A stretch of DNA of 64,000 bases from Pseudothioclava sp033100795 (GTDB taxonomy: Bacteria > Pseudomonadota > Alphaproteobacteria > Rhodobacterales > Rhodobacteraceae), in the NCBI RefSeq assembly GCF_033100795.1, contig NZ_JAWLVI010000007.1:50068-114067 (forward strand), given 5' to 3'. Positions 46,362 through 54,895 of the stretch are shown piece after piece; position 1 is the stretch's first letter; each line of letters opens with the position of its first letter. Below the pieces are notes generated by a model. It did no database searches, had not been told where the DNA came from, and saw only the letters and a program-made list of their open reading frames with translations. Both the position numbers and the translations under genes were made by a program.

Positions 46362-47528
46362 TCAGGGTTCGATATTCACAATTTTGGGTTGCGCGGGCTC
46401 GGGAGCGAGTTCTTCGAAATCGAAGTTATCAAGGCGGCGCGCGCGTTTGCCCGCCTTTTCGGCGGAAATCTTGATCTCGCCAATATCCTTGGCTGCCTGC
46501 GCGAAATGCCGGTCAAGGTTTTCGACGCGCGCCCCAAGCCGGTCAACATCACCATAAAGAGCGGCCAGTTCGCGCCGGATCGCGCCGGCCTGTTCGCGCA
46601 TACGGGCGTCTTTCAGAACCGCGCGCATCGTGTTCAGCGTCGCCATGCAGGTGGTCGGACTGACGATCCAGACCTTGGCGGCAAAGCCATCGCGGACCAG
46701 CTCGGGGAAATTGGCGTGAAGTTCGGCATAGACGGCCTCTGAGGGCAGGAACATCAGCGCGCCGTCTGCCGTTTCGCCCTCAAGGATATATTTCTCGGAA
46801 ATCGCCTTGATGTGCGCGCGCACGGCGGTGCGCATCATCCGTTGCGCCTCGGTCAGTTCATACTGGGTTTCCGCGCGGCGCAGGGCTTCATAGGCCTCCA
46901 GCGGGAACTTGCTGTCGATCACAATCGGGCCGGGCGGATTGGGCAGATGCACAAGGCAATCCGCGCGCTTGCCGTTCGAAAGCGTGGCTTGCATCGTATA
47001 GGCGTCCGACGGCAAGGCCTTTTGCACGATGTCATGCAGCTGGATCTCGCCAAAGGCACCGCGGGTCTGTTTGTTCGACAGAATATCCTGCAATCCCAGA
47101 ACGTTGCCAGACAGCTTCTCGATATTCGCCTGTGCCTTGTCGATGGCCTCAAGCCGCTGGTGCAGATCGCCGAGTGAACGCGCGGTGCGGGTCGCGGTGC
47201 CGTGCAGGCTTTCGGTCATGGCGCGGTTCACTTCGGCCAGACGTTGCTCCATCAGCCCCAGCACTTTGGTCTGGCTGGTCGCCTGCGCCTCGGAGACATG
47301 GTGCAGCCCGCCCGCAAGCTGTTGCTGCCCATCGGAAAGTGACTGCACGCGCTGGCCAAGCAGTTGCAGATGATGCGCCATCGGGTCGATCGCGCGCCCG
47401 GTGCGGCCCGTCGCGCGCAGCACAAGGACCAGCAGGATCAGCAGCAAAAGCGCAGCGCCGATCCCCGCCAGCACCAGCAGGACCATCGGGTCATTCAGGT
47501 CGAATTGATATGTCCCGATCTGGATCAT
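46362..47528 (-). CDS. rmuC: DNA recombination protein RmuC
   Basis: A 388-residue protein with an N-terminal membrane helix (about residues 15-37), a coiled coil, and the RmuC nuclease-like domain (RGAFGEIQLHDIVQ, VHLPNPPGPIVIDSKFPLEAY, KVWIVSPTTCMATLN). Known to limit inversions and rearrangements at short repeats in E. coli. Start at 47528 overlaps the mutL stop by 4 nt, making mutL-rmuC an operon. Confidence 0.94.
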   Translation of the reverse strand: MIQIGTYQFDLNDPMVLLVLAGIGAALLLLILLVLVLRATGRTGRAIDPMAHHLQLLGQRVQSLSDGQQQLAGGLHHVSEAQATSQTKVLGLMEQRLAEVNRAMTESLHGTATRTARSLGDLHQRLEAIDKAQANIEKLSGNVLGLQDILSNKQTRGAFGEIQLHDIVQKALPSDAYTMQATLSNGKRADCLVHLPNPPGPIVIDSKFPLEAYEALRRAETQYELTEAQRMMRTAVRAHIKAISEKYILEGETADGALMFLPSEAVYAELHANFPELVRDGFAAKVWIVSPTTCMATLNTMRAVLKDARMREQAGAIRRELAALYGDVDRLGARVENLDRHFAQAAKDIGEIKISAEKAGKRARRLDNFDFEELAPEPAQPKIVNIEP

Positions 47529-49396
47529 GTGCGGCCAAACAGTCTTTCGATGTCGCTGAGCTTTAGCTCGACATAGGTGGGGCGGCCGTGGTTGCACTGG
47601 CCCGAATGGGGGGTGGCTTCCATCTCGCGCAGCAGGGCGTTCATTTCTTCGACACGCATCCGGCGGCCCGAGCGGATCGAGCCGTGACATGCCATGCGGC
47701 TAAGGACCGCCTCGACGCGGGCTTGCAGGTTCTGGCTATCGCCAAGGTCCGCCAGTTCGTCCAGAATATCGCGCAGCATCGCGCCTGCGTCGATCTCGCC
47801 CAAAATCGCGGGGGTCTCGCGCACGGCAATGGCGCCGCCGAAGGCCTCGACCGTAAGGCCAAAGCGGGCCAGTTCGTCCGCGCGTTCAAGCAAAAGCGCC
47901 GCATCGCCTGAGGACAGTTCGACGATCTCGGGGATCAACAGCGCCTGCGAGGGCACGCCATTTTCGGCCATCTGGCGTTTCAGGCGCTCATATACGAGCC
48001 GTTCGTGGGCGGCGTGCTGATCGACGATCACCACCCCGTTTTCGGTTTGTGCGATGATGTAATTCTCGTGCAACTGCGCGCGGGCGGCGCCCAAGGGGGC
48101 GTGGATCGGGGCGTCTTGCTCGACCACCTCTTCGGCGCGCGCCGAGGGCGCGAAGCCCGTGTCAAAAACAGGGGCCGCTTCGGCAAATCCTTCGGTCCAG
48201 GCGCTTTGCTGCGGTGCGGGCGCTTGGGCCGCATAGACCGAGCGGATCGCGCCAAGGCTCGGGCGGTCCATCTGGTAGATGCGCGGCGCGCCCGTGGGTT
48301 CGGGGCGCATCGCCCCCAGCGTCGCGGTCGAGACGGTTGAGCTGGCGCGGTGTCCGGCCTCGGCCAGCGCATGACGCAGCCCCGTGACGATCAGCCCGCG
48401 TGCGATGGCGGCCTCGCGAAAGCGCACCTCGGCCTTGGCAGGATGAACGTTCACATCGACGCGCTCGGGTTCGCAGGTCAGGAACAGGACCGCCGCCGGA
48501 TGCCGGTCACGGCTCAGGAAATCCATATAGGCGGCGCGCAGCGCCCCCGTCAGCATCTTGTCGCGCACGGGGCGACCGTTGACGAAGAGGAACTGCTCGA
48601 CCGCCGCGCCGCGTGAATAGGTCGGCAGCGCGGCATAGCCCGACAGGCGGATACCCTCGCGCTCGGCCTCGATCCGCACGGAGTTATCGCTGAACGCCTT
48701 GCCCAGAACACGGCCCAAACGGGCGGAGAGTGCGTCGAAGAGTTCTCCTTGCTCGGCATCGGCGCGGAAAATCTCACGCGACTTGTTCCCCGAAACATCG
48801 GTCAGAGAAAAGCTGACATAGGGTTCGGCCATCGCGAGGCGCTTGACGACATCGGCAATCGCCTGTGCCTCGGCGCGGTCGGTGCGCATGAATTTCAGCC
48901 GCGCGGGCGTCGCAAAGAACAGATCGCGCAGCTCGACCACGGTGCCACGGTTGAGCGCGGCGGGTTTGACCGGCCCGATGGCGCCCCCCGCCACGGTGAT
49001 CTGCACGGCCTCATAACCGGCGGCGCGCGACGTGATCGTCAGCCGTCCGACAGCGCCAAGCGAGGGCAGCGCCTCGCCCCGAAAGCCGAAAGTGTGGATG
49101 TTCAGAAGGTCCGACCCGTCGATCTTGGAGGTCGCATGGCGCGACAGCGCAAGCGGCAGGTCGTCCGCCGTCATGCCGCAGCCGTCATCGGTAATGCGGA
49201 TCAGCGTCTTGCCGCCATCGGCATAGGCGATCTCGATCCGGCCCGCGCCCGCATCCAGCGCATTCTCGACCAGCTCTTTGACCGCGCTGGCGGGGCGTTC
49301 GACAACCTCGCCCGCCGCGATACGGTTCGCGGCCGCGTCGTCTAGCTGGCGGATAACAGGGCGATCCGTGCTTATTTTGCGTTCGGGGGCGTTCAT
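47525..49396 (-). CDS. mutL: DNA mismatch repair protein MutL
   Basis: A 623-residue mismatch-repair ATPase. GHKL motifs are clear at the N-terminus: ELVENALDAGAG, DDGCGM and GFRGEALPS. The C-terminal domain carries DQHAAHERLVYE, the metal-binding motif DQHA-x2-E-x4-E of MutL proteins with nicking activity, as expected in a genus without MutH. Start MNAPERK at 49396. Confidence 0.96.
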   Translation of the reverse strand: MNAPERKISTDRPVIRQLDDAAANRIAAGEVVERPASAVKELVENALDAGAGRIEIAYADGGKTLIRITDDGCGMTADDLPLALSRHATSKIDGSDLLNIHTFGFRGEALPSLGAVGRLTITSRAAGYEAVQITVAGGAIGPVKPAALNRGTVVELRDLFFATPARLKFMRTDRAEAQAIADVVKRLAMAEPYVSFSLTDVSGNKSREIFRADAEQGELFDALSARLGRVLGKAFSDNSVRIEAEREGIRLSGYAALPTYSRGAAVEQFLFVNGRPVRDKMLTGALRAAYMDFLSRDRHPAAVLFLTCEPERVDVNVHPAKAEVRFREAAIARGLIVTGLRHALAEAGHRASSTVSTATLGAMRPEPTGAPRIYQMDRPSLGAIRSVYAAQAPAPQQSAWTEGFAEAAPVFDTGFAPSARAEEVVEQDAPIHAPLGAARAQLHENYIIAQTENGVVIVDQHAAHERLVYERLKRQMAENGVPSQALLIPEIVELSSGDAALLLERADELARFGLTVEAFGGAIAVRETPAILGEIDAGAMLRDILDELADLGDSQNLQARVEAVLSRMACHGSIRSGRRMRVEEMNALLREMEATPHSGQCNHGRPTYVELKLSDIERLFGRT

Positions 49397-49451
49397 CCTA
49401 CAAGGGATAGCATAACGCCCCCGCACCTTCCAACGATTCGGGCGGCGTGCT

Positions 49452-50753
49452 TCACTTCAGATCGACAGGCTTGCCCGCGACGACAAAGCTCAGCGCGTTC
49501 GCATCCAGAATGCGCTTGGCCAGCCGTGTAATATCGTCCTTCGTGACCGCCTCGACCTTGGCGTTGCGGGTCTCGATATATTCAGGCGGCAGCCCCGAAA
49601 GCTGCATCCCCACAAGGATTTCGGCAATCTGGCCGTTGCCATCGAAACGCAGCGGGTAGGCGCCCGTCAGATAGGTTTTCGCGTCGGCAAGCTCGGCCTC
49701 GGTCACAGCACCGGTTGCCGCCTTGGTCCATTCCTCTTTGACGATGCGGATCGCCTCGGCGACCTTTTCGTTCGAAGCCGAGAACGACCCCATCCAGACC
49801 TCGGCCAGATCCTTCGGCACAAGGTAGGTGTAGATGCCATAGGTCAGGCCGCGCTTTTCGCGCACCTCGTCCATCAGCCGCGAGGAAAACCCGCCCGCCC
49901 CGATGATCTGGTTCAGCAGATAGGCGGCGAAAAAGTCGGGATCATCCATCGCCAGCCCCGCCTGCCCGAACACCACAACCGACTGCGGCGAGTCGTAATC
50001 GACCACGCTCACAGAGCCGTCAAAGGCGGGCGTCACCTTCGGGGGCATTGGCGCGCCGCTATCAGGCAGCCCGCCAAGCAGGTTGTCCAGAAGTGGTCCC
50101 AGCTCGGCTGCGGTAATGTCGCCCACGGCAGAAATCACGATCCGGTCCTTCGCCATGACGCGCGCCTTGGCGTCGAACAGGTCTTCGCGGGTCAGCGCCT
50201 TGAGGCTGGCGGCGGTGCCATTGTTCGAGCTGCCATAGGGATGCGCGCCGTAAATCAGCCCCGAGAGCCGCTCGCCTGCAAGGGAGTTCGGGTCCTGGGC
50301 ATCCGAGGCGATGATTGACAGAACCTGCGCGCGCACGCGGTCAATCGCCACCTCGTCAAAGCGCGGGTTCACCAGCGCCTCACGCAGCAGATCGACCGAA
50401 GCCGCGCGATTTTCGGTCAGGAAACGCGCAGAAATATCCAGCGTGTCATCGCCCACATCAAAGCCGAATTCGGCGGCAAGCCCCTCGGCGGCCTCGGCAA
50501 AGGTCTGGCTGTCCATCGTGCCCGCGCCCTCTTCAAGAAGGCCCGTCATCAGAACCGTTGCGCCGCGTTTGCCCTCGGCATCAAGGCTGGCACCACCCCG
50601 AAAGCTGATCCGCAGCGCGGTGAAGGGGATGTCATGCGCCTCGACCAGCCACGCGGTCAGCCCGCCCTCCGACGTGACTTGCCGAATATCCAGTGCGCGC
50701 GCCGGAAGCGCCAGTGTGAGGGCGCAGACCAGGGCCAGAGCAAAGCGGATCAT
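49452..50753 (-). CDS. M16-family protein lacking the zinc motif (partner subunit)
   Basis: A 433-residue exported protein with a signal peptide (ending LPARA). It has the M16 fold, but at the place of HxxEH the sequence reads MTGLLEEGAG, so it cannot bind the catalytic zinc. The active homologue is the gene just upstream, which it overlaps by 4 nt. Family knowledge: many bacterial M16 proteases are heterodimers of one active and one inactive chain, in the periplasm. Confidence 0.9.
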   Translation of the reverse strand: MIRFALALVCALTLALPARALDIRQVTSEGGLTAWLVEAHDIPFTALRISFRGGASLDAEGKRGATVLMTGLLEEGAGTMDSQTFAEAAEGLAAEFGFDVGDDTLDISARFLTENRAASVDLLREALVNPRFDEVAIDRVRAQVLSIIASDAQDPNSLAGERLSGLIYGAHPYGSSNNGTAASLKALTREDLFDAKARVMAKDRIVISAVGDITAAELGPLLDNLLGGLPDSGAPMPPKVTPAFDGSVSVVDYDSPQSVVVFGQAGLAMDDPDFFAAYLLNQIIGAGGFSSRLMDEVREKRGLTYGIYTYLVPKDLAEVWMGSFSASNEKVAEAIRIVKEEWTKAATGAVTEAELADAKTYLTGAYPLRFDGNGQIAEILVGMQLSGLPPEYIETRNAKVEAVTKDDITRLAKRILDANALSFVVAGKPVDLK

Positions 50754-52096
50754 TGTTGGGCCTCCTCGGCGGCGGGGCGGTCAAGGTAGCCGGTCACGGC
50801 CTGCCTGCGGTCAAACACCTCGCGCGCGGTAGTCATCACATCGGCTTCGGTCACGGCCATCAGCGCCTCTGGCCAGCCCTGCACATCGGCAACCGTCAGG
50901 CCAGACGCCAACGCCTCGCCATAACGGTGGGCAAGCCCTTGCGTGTTGTCGCGGGCATAAATCTGCGCAGCCTTGATCTGGGTCTTGATGCGCGCGAATT
51001 GCGCGGGGTCGATGCCTTCGCTCAGGAAGGCTATCAAAGCCTCGTCAAGGCCCGCCTCGGCCTCGTCCAGCGTCACATCGGCTGCGGGCATCACCGCCAG
51101 CCCGAAGGTCGTCTTGTCGATCGACAGCCCATCGTAGAAGGCCGAGGCATAGATCGCCTCGCCCGTGCCAAAGACCATCTTGCGCCCCAGAACCGAGGTC
51201 GCGGGATTGCCGCCCAGAACCTCGGCCAGAACGGTCAGGGAGGCGGCTTTGGCCTGATCGCCGGGGTTGCGCTCGGGCGCAAGATAGCTGCGAGAGACGA
51301 AGGGCTGCGCGACACGCGGATCGGTAAAAATCACCCGTCGTTCGGCAAGCTGTTGCGGCTCCTCGACACGTTTGCGCGGCGGCAAATCGGCGCTTGGCTC
51401 CAGCGGGCCGTAATAGGTCTCGGCCAGCGCCTGAACCTGGGCGGGCGTCACGTCGCCCGCAACCACCAGAACCGCGTTATTGGGTGCGTAATAGCGGCGA
51501 TACCACCACAGCGCATCCTCGCGCGTCAGCTCCATCATCTCGTTGCGCCAGCCGATCACAGGCGTGCCATAGGGATGGTTGAGGTATTGCGCGGCCGTTT
51601 TCTGCTCGCTGAACAGTGCCTGCGGGTTGGAATCGGTGCGTTGCGCGCGTTCCTCAAGGATCACATCGCGTTCGGTCTGCCAGTCATCCTCCGAGAGCAC
51701 GAGGTCGCGCATCCGGTCGGCCTCCATCTTCATCACCAGTTCAAGCCTGTCCGACGCGATGCGCTGAAAATAGGCGGTATAATCCTGCGAAGTGAAGGCG
51801 TTATCCGATCCACCGTTGGCCGCGACGGTTTTCGACAACTCGCCCGGAGCCAAATCATCGGTGCCTTTGAACATCAGGTGTTCCAGGTAATGCGCGATGC
51901 CCGATTTGCCGCGCGGCTCATCCGCCGCACCCGCCTTATACCAGACCATATGCACGACGACGGGGGCGCGGTGATCCTCGATCACGACCGCCTCCAAGCC
52001 GTTCGCAAGGGTGAAATGGCTGACTTCTTCGGCAATCGCGGGGCTAAGGCCAAACGCCCCCAGAGCAATCGCAAGCATCAAACGCAGCATCGGCAC
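50750..52096 (-). CDS. M16-family zinc metalloprotease (active subunit)
   Basis: A 448-residue exported protein; signal peptide ends near SPAIA. The inverted zinc motif HYLEH (HxxEH) is in GIAHYLEHLMFKGT, with the distal glutamate expected about 75 residues on (LVLSEDDWQTERDVILEE). Predicted periplasmic peptidase acting together with the inactive chain encoded next. Confidence 0.93.
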   Translation of the reverse strand: MPMLRLMLAIALGAFGLSPAIAEEVSHFTLANGLEAVVIEDHRAPVVVHMVWYKAGAADEPRGKSGIAHYLEHLMFKGTDDLAPGELSKTVAANGGSDNAFTSQDYTAYFQRIASDRLELVMKMEADRMRDLVLSEDDWQTERDVILEERAQRTDSNPQALFSEQKTAAQYLNHPYGTPVIGWRNEMMELTREDALWWYRRYYAPNNAVLVVAGDVTPAQVQALAETYYGPLEPSADLPPRKRVEEPQQLAERRVIFTDPRVAQPFVSRSYLAPERNPGDQAKAASLTVLAEVLGGNPATSVLGRKMVFGTGEAIYASAFYDGLSIDKTTFGLAVMPAADVTLDEAEAGLDEALIAFLSEGIDPAQFARIKTQIKAAQIYARDNTQGLAHRYGEALASGLTVADVQGWPEALMAVTEADVMTTAREVFDRRQAVTGYLDRPAAEEAQQ

Positions 52097-52177
52097 CTCA
52101 TGTGTTTTCGCCTACACATGCCGCGTGCGCGCGCCAAGGGCAACCCGCCTGACGAGGAGTTGATTACTGCGAGGCGT

Positions 52178-52726
52178 TTACTGTGCGAAATCCTGAGCCG
52201 CCGCGCTTGGCGGAGCGGCAGGCGTGCGCACGCCCAGTTTGCGCCAGCGCTCCAGCTCGGCTTCCTGGTCAAGCTCCATATCGCGATAGGCTTTGAAATA
52301 GACGCTCGTGCGGAACAGCTTTTCCAGTATACGCCCGTCATTCGCGCGGCGATGTTCAAGATCGGCGGCCGCCAGTTCCGCGCGGATGGTCGGGGTGATC
52401 CCGTAGCGCCCCGCGTAGGACACAAGGCCACCATCGCCCGCGCCGATTTTGGTGTTCCACAGGTAGACCGGCTTGCCGCCAAGGGCCGCGACGGCATCAG
52501 CCTCGGGGGTCTGGTCGGTCAGGTTTGCGCCGCCCGGCGTCGGCTCGGGCAGTTCGGTCAGGGTGTCGGGCATCTGCAAGGGCTTGGCGGGCACGATCGA
52601 GAACTCATCCGGCCCATTGGTATTCGAGCGCAAATGCATCAGGCGCGGCTCTTTGTCAGACGAACACGCAGCCAGCGCGAGCAGCACTGCCAGCATCATC
52701 CCAAGCTTGCCTGTATTCGACGCCAT
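52178..52726 (-). CDS. DUF3035 lipoprotein
   Basis: A 182-residue lipoprotein: lipobox LALAAC (Cys21) follows the signal helix. Downstream, a proline-rich region (EFSIVPAKPLQMPDTLTELP) and an acidic helical C-terminal part with RWRKLGV are typical of the DUF3035 family of alphaproteobacteria. Envelope protein without assigned function. It sits between lspA, which processes lipoproteins, and the M16 pair, all on the minus strand. Confidence 0.86.
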   Translation of the reverse strand: MASNTGKLGMMLAVLLALAACSSDKEPRLMHLRSNTNGPDEFSIVPAKPLQMPDTLTELPEPTPGGANLTDQTPEADAVAALGGKPVYLWNTKIGAGDGGLVSYAGRYGITPTIRAELAAADLEHRRANDGRILEKLFRTSVYFKAYRDMELDQEAELERWRKLGVRTPAAPPSAAAQDFAQ

Positions 52727-52801
52727 TCCGCCCCCTCCGGCTTTCTTCGACCCTGTCTTAGCCTATTGATGCGCCCCCGTCACCTGCGAAAGCGGCATCA
52801 T

Positions 52802-53278
52802 TCACGCGGCCGGTTCATCCTTGTGCCCGGTGAACAGAACCAACCCGAACGCGCCGGCAAATATCGCGACATCAGCGATATTGAACGAATAGGGATTCGC
52901 CCATCCGGGCACAGACATATTGATGAAATCGGCCACCGCCCCATAAAACAGGCGGTCCGCCACATTCGCCAGCGCTCCGCCGACCAGAAGCCCCGCGGAA
53001 ATCTGCGCAAGCGCGGCGGGGTGGTCGCGGCGCACCCAAAACCAGACCCAGCCCGAGATTATCAGCGCCACGGCGATAAGAACCCAGCGGGTCATTCCGG
53101 CCTCTCCCGAGAACAGGCCGAAGTTTACCCCCTGATTCCATGCCATGCGGAAGTTCAGCCAGGGCGGCAGGACATCAATCGCCTGCACCTGATCCAGCCC
53201 CAGCACACGCACCACGGCGTATTTCGAGAACTGGTCCAGCGCAAAAGTCAGACCCGCGACGATACCTGTCACACGCAT
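52802..53278 (-). CDS. lspA: Lipoprotein signal peptidase
   Basis: A 158-residue aspartic peptidase with four membrane helices that removes signal peptides from lipoproteins. The catalytic Asp pair lies in GGALANVADRLFYGAVADFI and FNIADVAIFAG. Start MRVTGIVAG at 53278, 10 nt after purH, so it is probably cotranscribed with purH. Confidence 0.95.
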   Translation of the reverse strand: MRVTGIVAGLTFALDQFSKYAVVRVLGLDQVQAIDVLPPWLNFRMAWNQGVNFGLFSGEAGMTRWVLIAVALIISGWVWFWVRRDHPAALAQISAGLLVGGALANVADRLFYGAVADFINMSVPGWANPYSFNIADVAIFAGAFGLVLFTGHKDEPAA

Positions 53279-53288
53279 AAGCTGGTCC

Positions 53289-54875
53289 TTAGTGGCGGAA
53301 GTGGCGCATACCGGTAAAGACCATCGCAAGGCCACGCTCGTTTGCGGCGTCGATGACCTCCTGGTCGCGCATCGAGCCACCGGGCTGGATGATCGCGGTT
53401 GCGCCAGCCTCGGCGGCGGTAATCAGGCCATCTGCAAAGGGGAAGAACGCGTCAGAGGCCACAACCGAGCCTTGCGTCAGCGGGGCGGGCAGACCCATCA
53501 CTTCGGCCATGTCCTGCGCTTTGCGGGCCGCGATGCGGGTCGAATCGACGCGGCTCATCTGGCCCGCGCCCACGCCCACGGTGGCGCCGTCTTTGACATA
53601 GATGATCGCGTTCGATTTTACATGCTTGGCGACTTTCCATGCAAACAGAAGGTCTTTGAGCTCCTGCTCCGAGGGCTGACGCTCGGTCACGACTTTCAGG
53701 TCATCCATGCTGATCGCGCCATTGTCCTTGCCCTGCACGAGGAAGCCACCGGCCACCTGTCGGTAGGTGGTGATGGTGGCCTTCGGGTCAGGCAGCGCGC
53801 CGGTGGTCAGAAGGCGCAGGTTCTTTTTCGCGGCAAAAATCGCCTTGGCTTCGTCGGTTGCCTCGGGGGCGATGACGACCTCGGTGAAGATCTTGCAGAT
53901 CTCTTCGGCGGTGGCCCCGTCAAGCGTCTGGTTCAGCGCGATGATGCCGCCAAAGGCCGAGGTGCGGTCGCAATCGAAGGCGCGGGTATAGGCCTCGATC
54001 ATCGACGACCCACTGGCGACACCGCAGGGGTTGGCGTGCTTGATGATCGCGCAGGCAGGCGCGCTGGTGCCGAATTCGGAGACCAGTTCGAACGCCGCGT
54101 CAGTGTCGTTGATGTTGTTGTAGGACAGTTCCTTGCCCTGATGCTGCTCGGCCGTCGCAACACCCGGACGGTTCGAGCCATCCAGATAGAACGCCGCCGA
54201 CTGGTGCGGGTTCTCACCATAGCGCAGCGATTGGGCCAAGGTGCCTGCGAAGGCGCGGCGGCGCGGGGTTTCCTCGCCAATCGCGGCGGCCATCCAGGTG
54301 GAAACCGCGGCGTCATAGGCGGCGGTGCGGGCATAGGCGATCTGCGCAAGACGCTGACGGAAGGTGTAGGTCGTCTTGCCGCCGTTTGCGTCAAGCTCGG
54401 CCAGAACCGCGTCGTAATCTTCGACATCGACAACCGTTGCGACGAACGCATGGTTCTTCGAGGCCGCACGGATCATCGCCGGACCGCCGATGTCGATGTT
54501 CTCGATGCAGTCGTCATACGCGGCGCCTTTGGCGACGGTGGCCTCGAACGGGTAAAGATTGACGACCAGAAGGTCGATCCCTTCGATCCCGTGGGTGTTC
54601 ATCGCGGCGACGTGTTCAGCGTTGTCGCGCAGCGCCAGAAGGCCGCCGTGCACCTTGGGGTGCAGCGTTTTCACGCGCCCGTCCATCATCTCGGGGAAGC
54701 CCGTCACCTCGGCCACGTCGCGCACCTCAAGCCCCGCATCGCGCAGCGCTTTGGCGGTGCCGCCGGTGGACAATAGCTCGACGCCGCGCGCGGACAGCGC
54801 CTTGGCAAAGTCGATCAGCCCGGTCTTGTCGGAAACAGAGATCAGGGCACGGGTCAGCGGGAGAGCTTGGGTCAC
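53289..54875 (-). CDS. purH: Bifunctional AICAR formyltransferase / IMP cyclohydrolase
   Basis: A 528-residue enzyme of the last two steps of IMP synthesis. N-terminal MGS-type cyclohydrolase domain (ISVSDKTG, LLSTGGTAK, DGRVKTLHPK) and C-terminal formyltransferase (KHANPCGVA with the catalytic His). Start is GTG 54875 (TQALPLTRAL follows), with AAGGA upstream, and gives the E. coli length; a longer frame has no support. Confidence 0.97.
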   Translation of the reverse strand: MTQALPLTRALISVSDKTGLIDFAKALSARGVELLSTGGTAKALRDAGLEVRDVAEVTGFPEMMDGRVKTLHPKVHGGLLALRDNAEHVAAMNTHGIEGIDLLVVNLYPFEATVAKGAAYDDCIENIDIGGPAMIRAASKNHAFVATVVDVEDYDAVLAELDANGGKTTYTFRQRLAQIAYARTAAYDAAVSTWMAAAIGEETPRRRAFAGTLAQSLRYGENPHQSAAFYLDGSNRPGVATAEQHQGKELSYNNINDTDAAFELVSEFGTSAPACAIIKHANPCGVASGSSMIEAYTRAFDCDRTSAFGGIIALNQTLDGATAEEICKIFTEVVIAPEATDEAKAIFAAKKNLRLLTTGALPDPKATITTYRQVAGGFLVQGKDNGAISMDDLKVVTERQPSEQELKDLLFAWKVAKHVKSNAIIYVKDGATVGVGAGQMSRVDSTRIAARKAQDMAEVMGLPAPLTQGSVVASDAFFPFADGLITAAEAGATAIIQPGGSMRDQEVIDAANERGLAMVFTGMRHFRH

Positions 54876-54895
54876 GGGGCAGCGTCCTTCGAAAG

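Noticed and set aside
50753..53317. 854-codon open frame on the plus strand opposite the M16 pair, DUF3035 and lspA
   Set aside because: It runs across four real genes on the other strand and shows no family signature.
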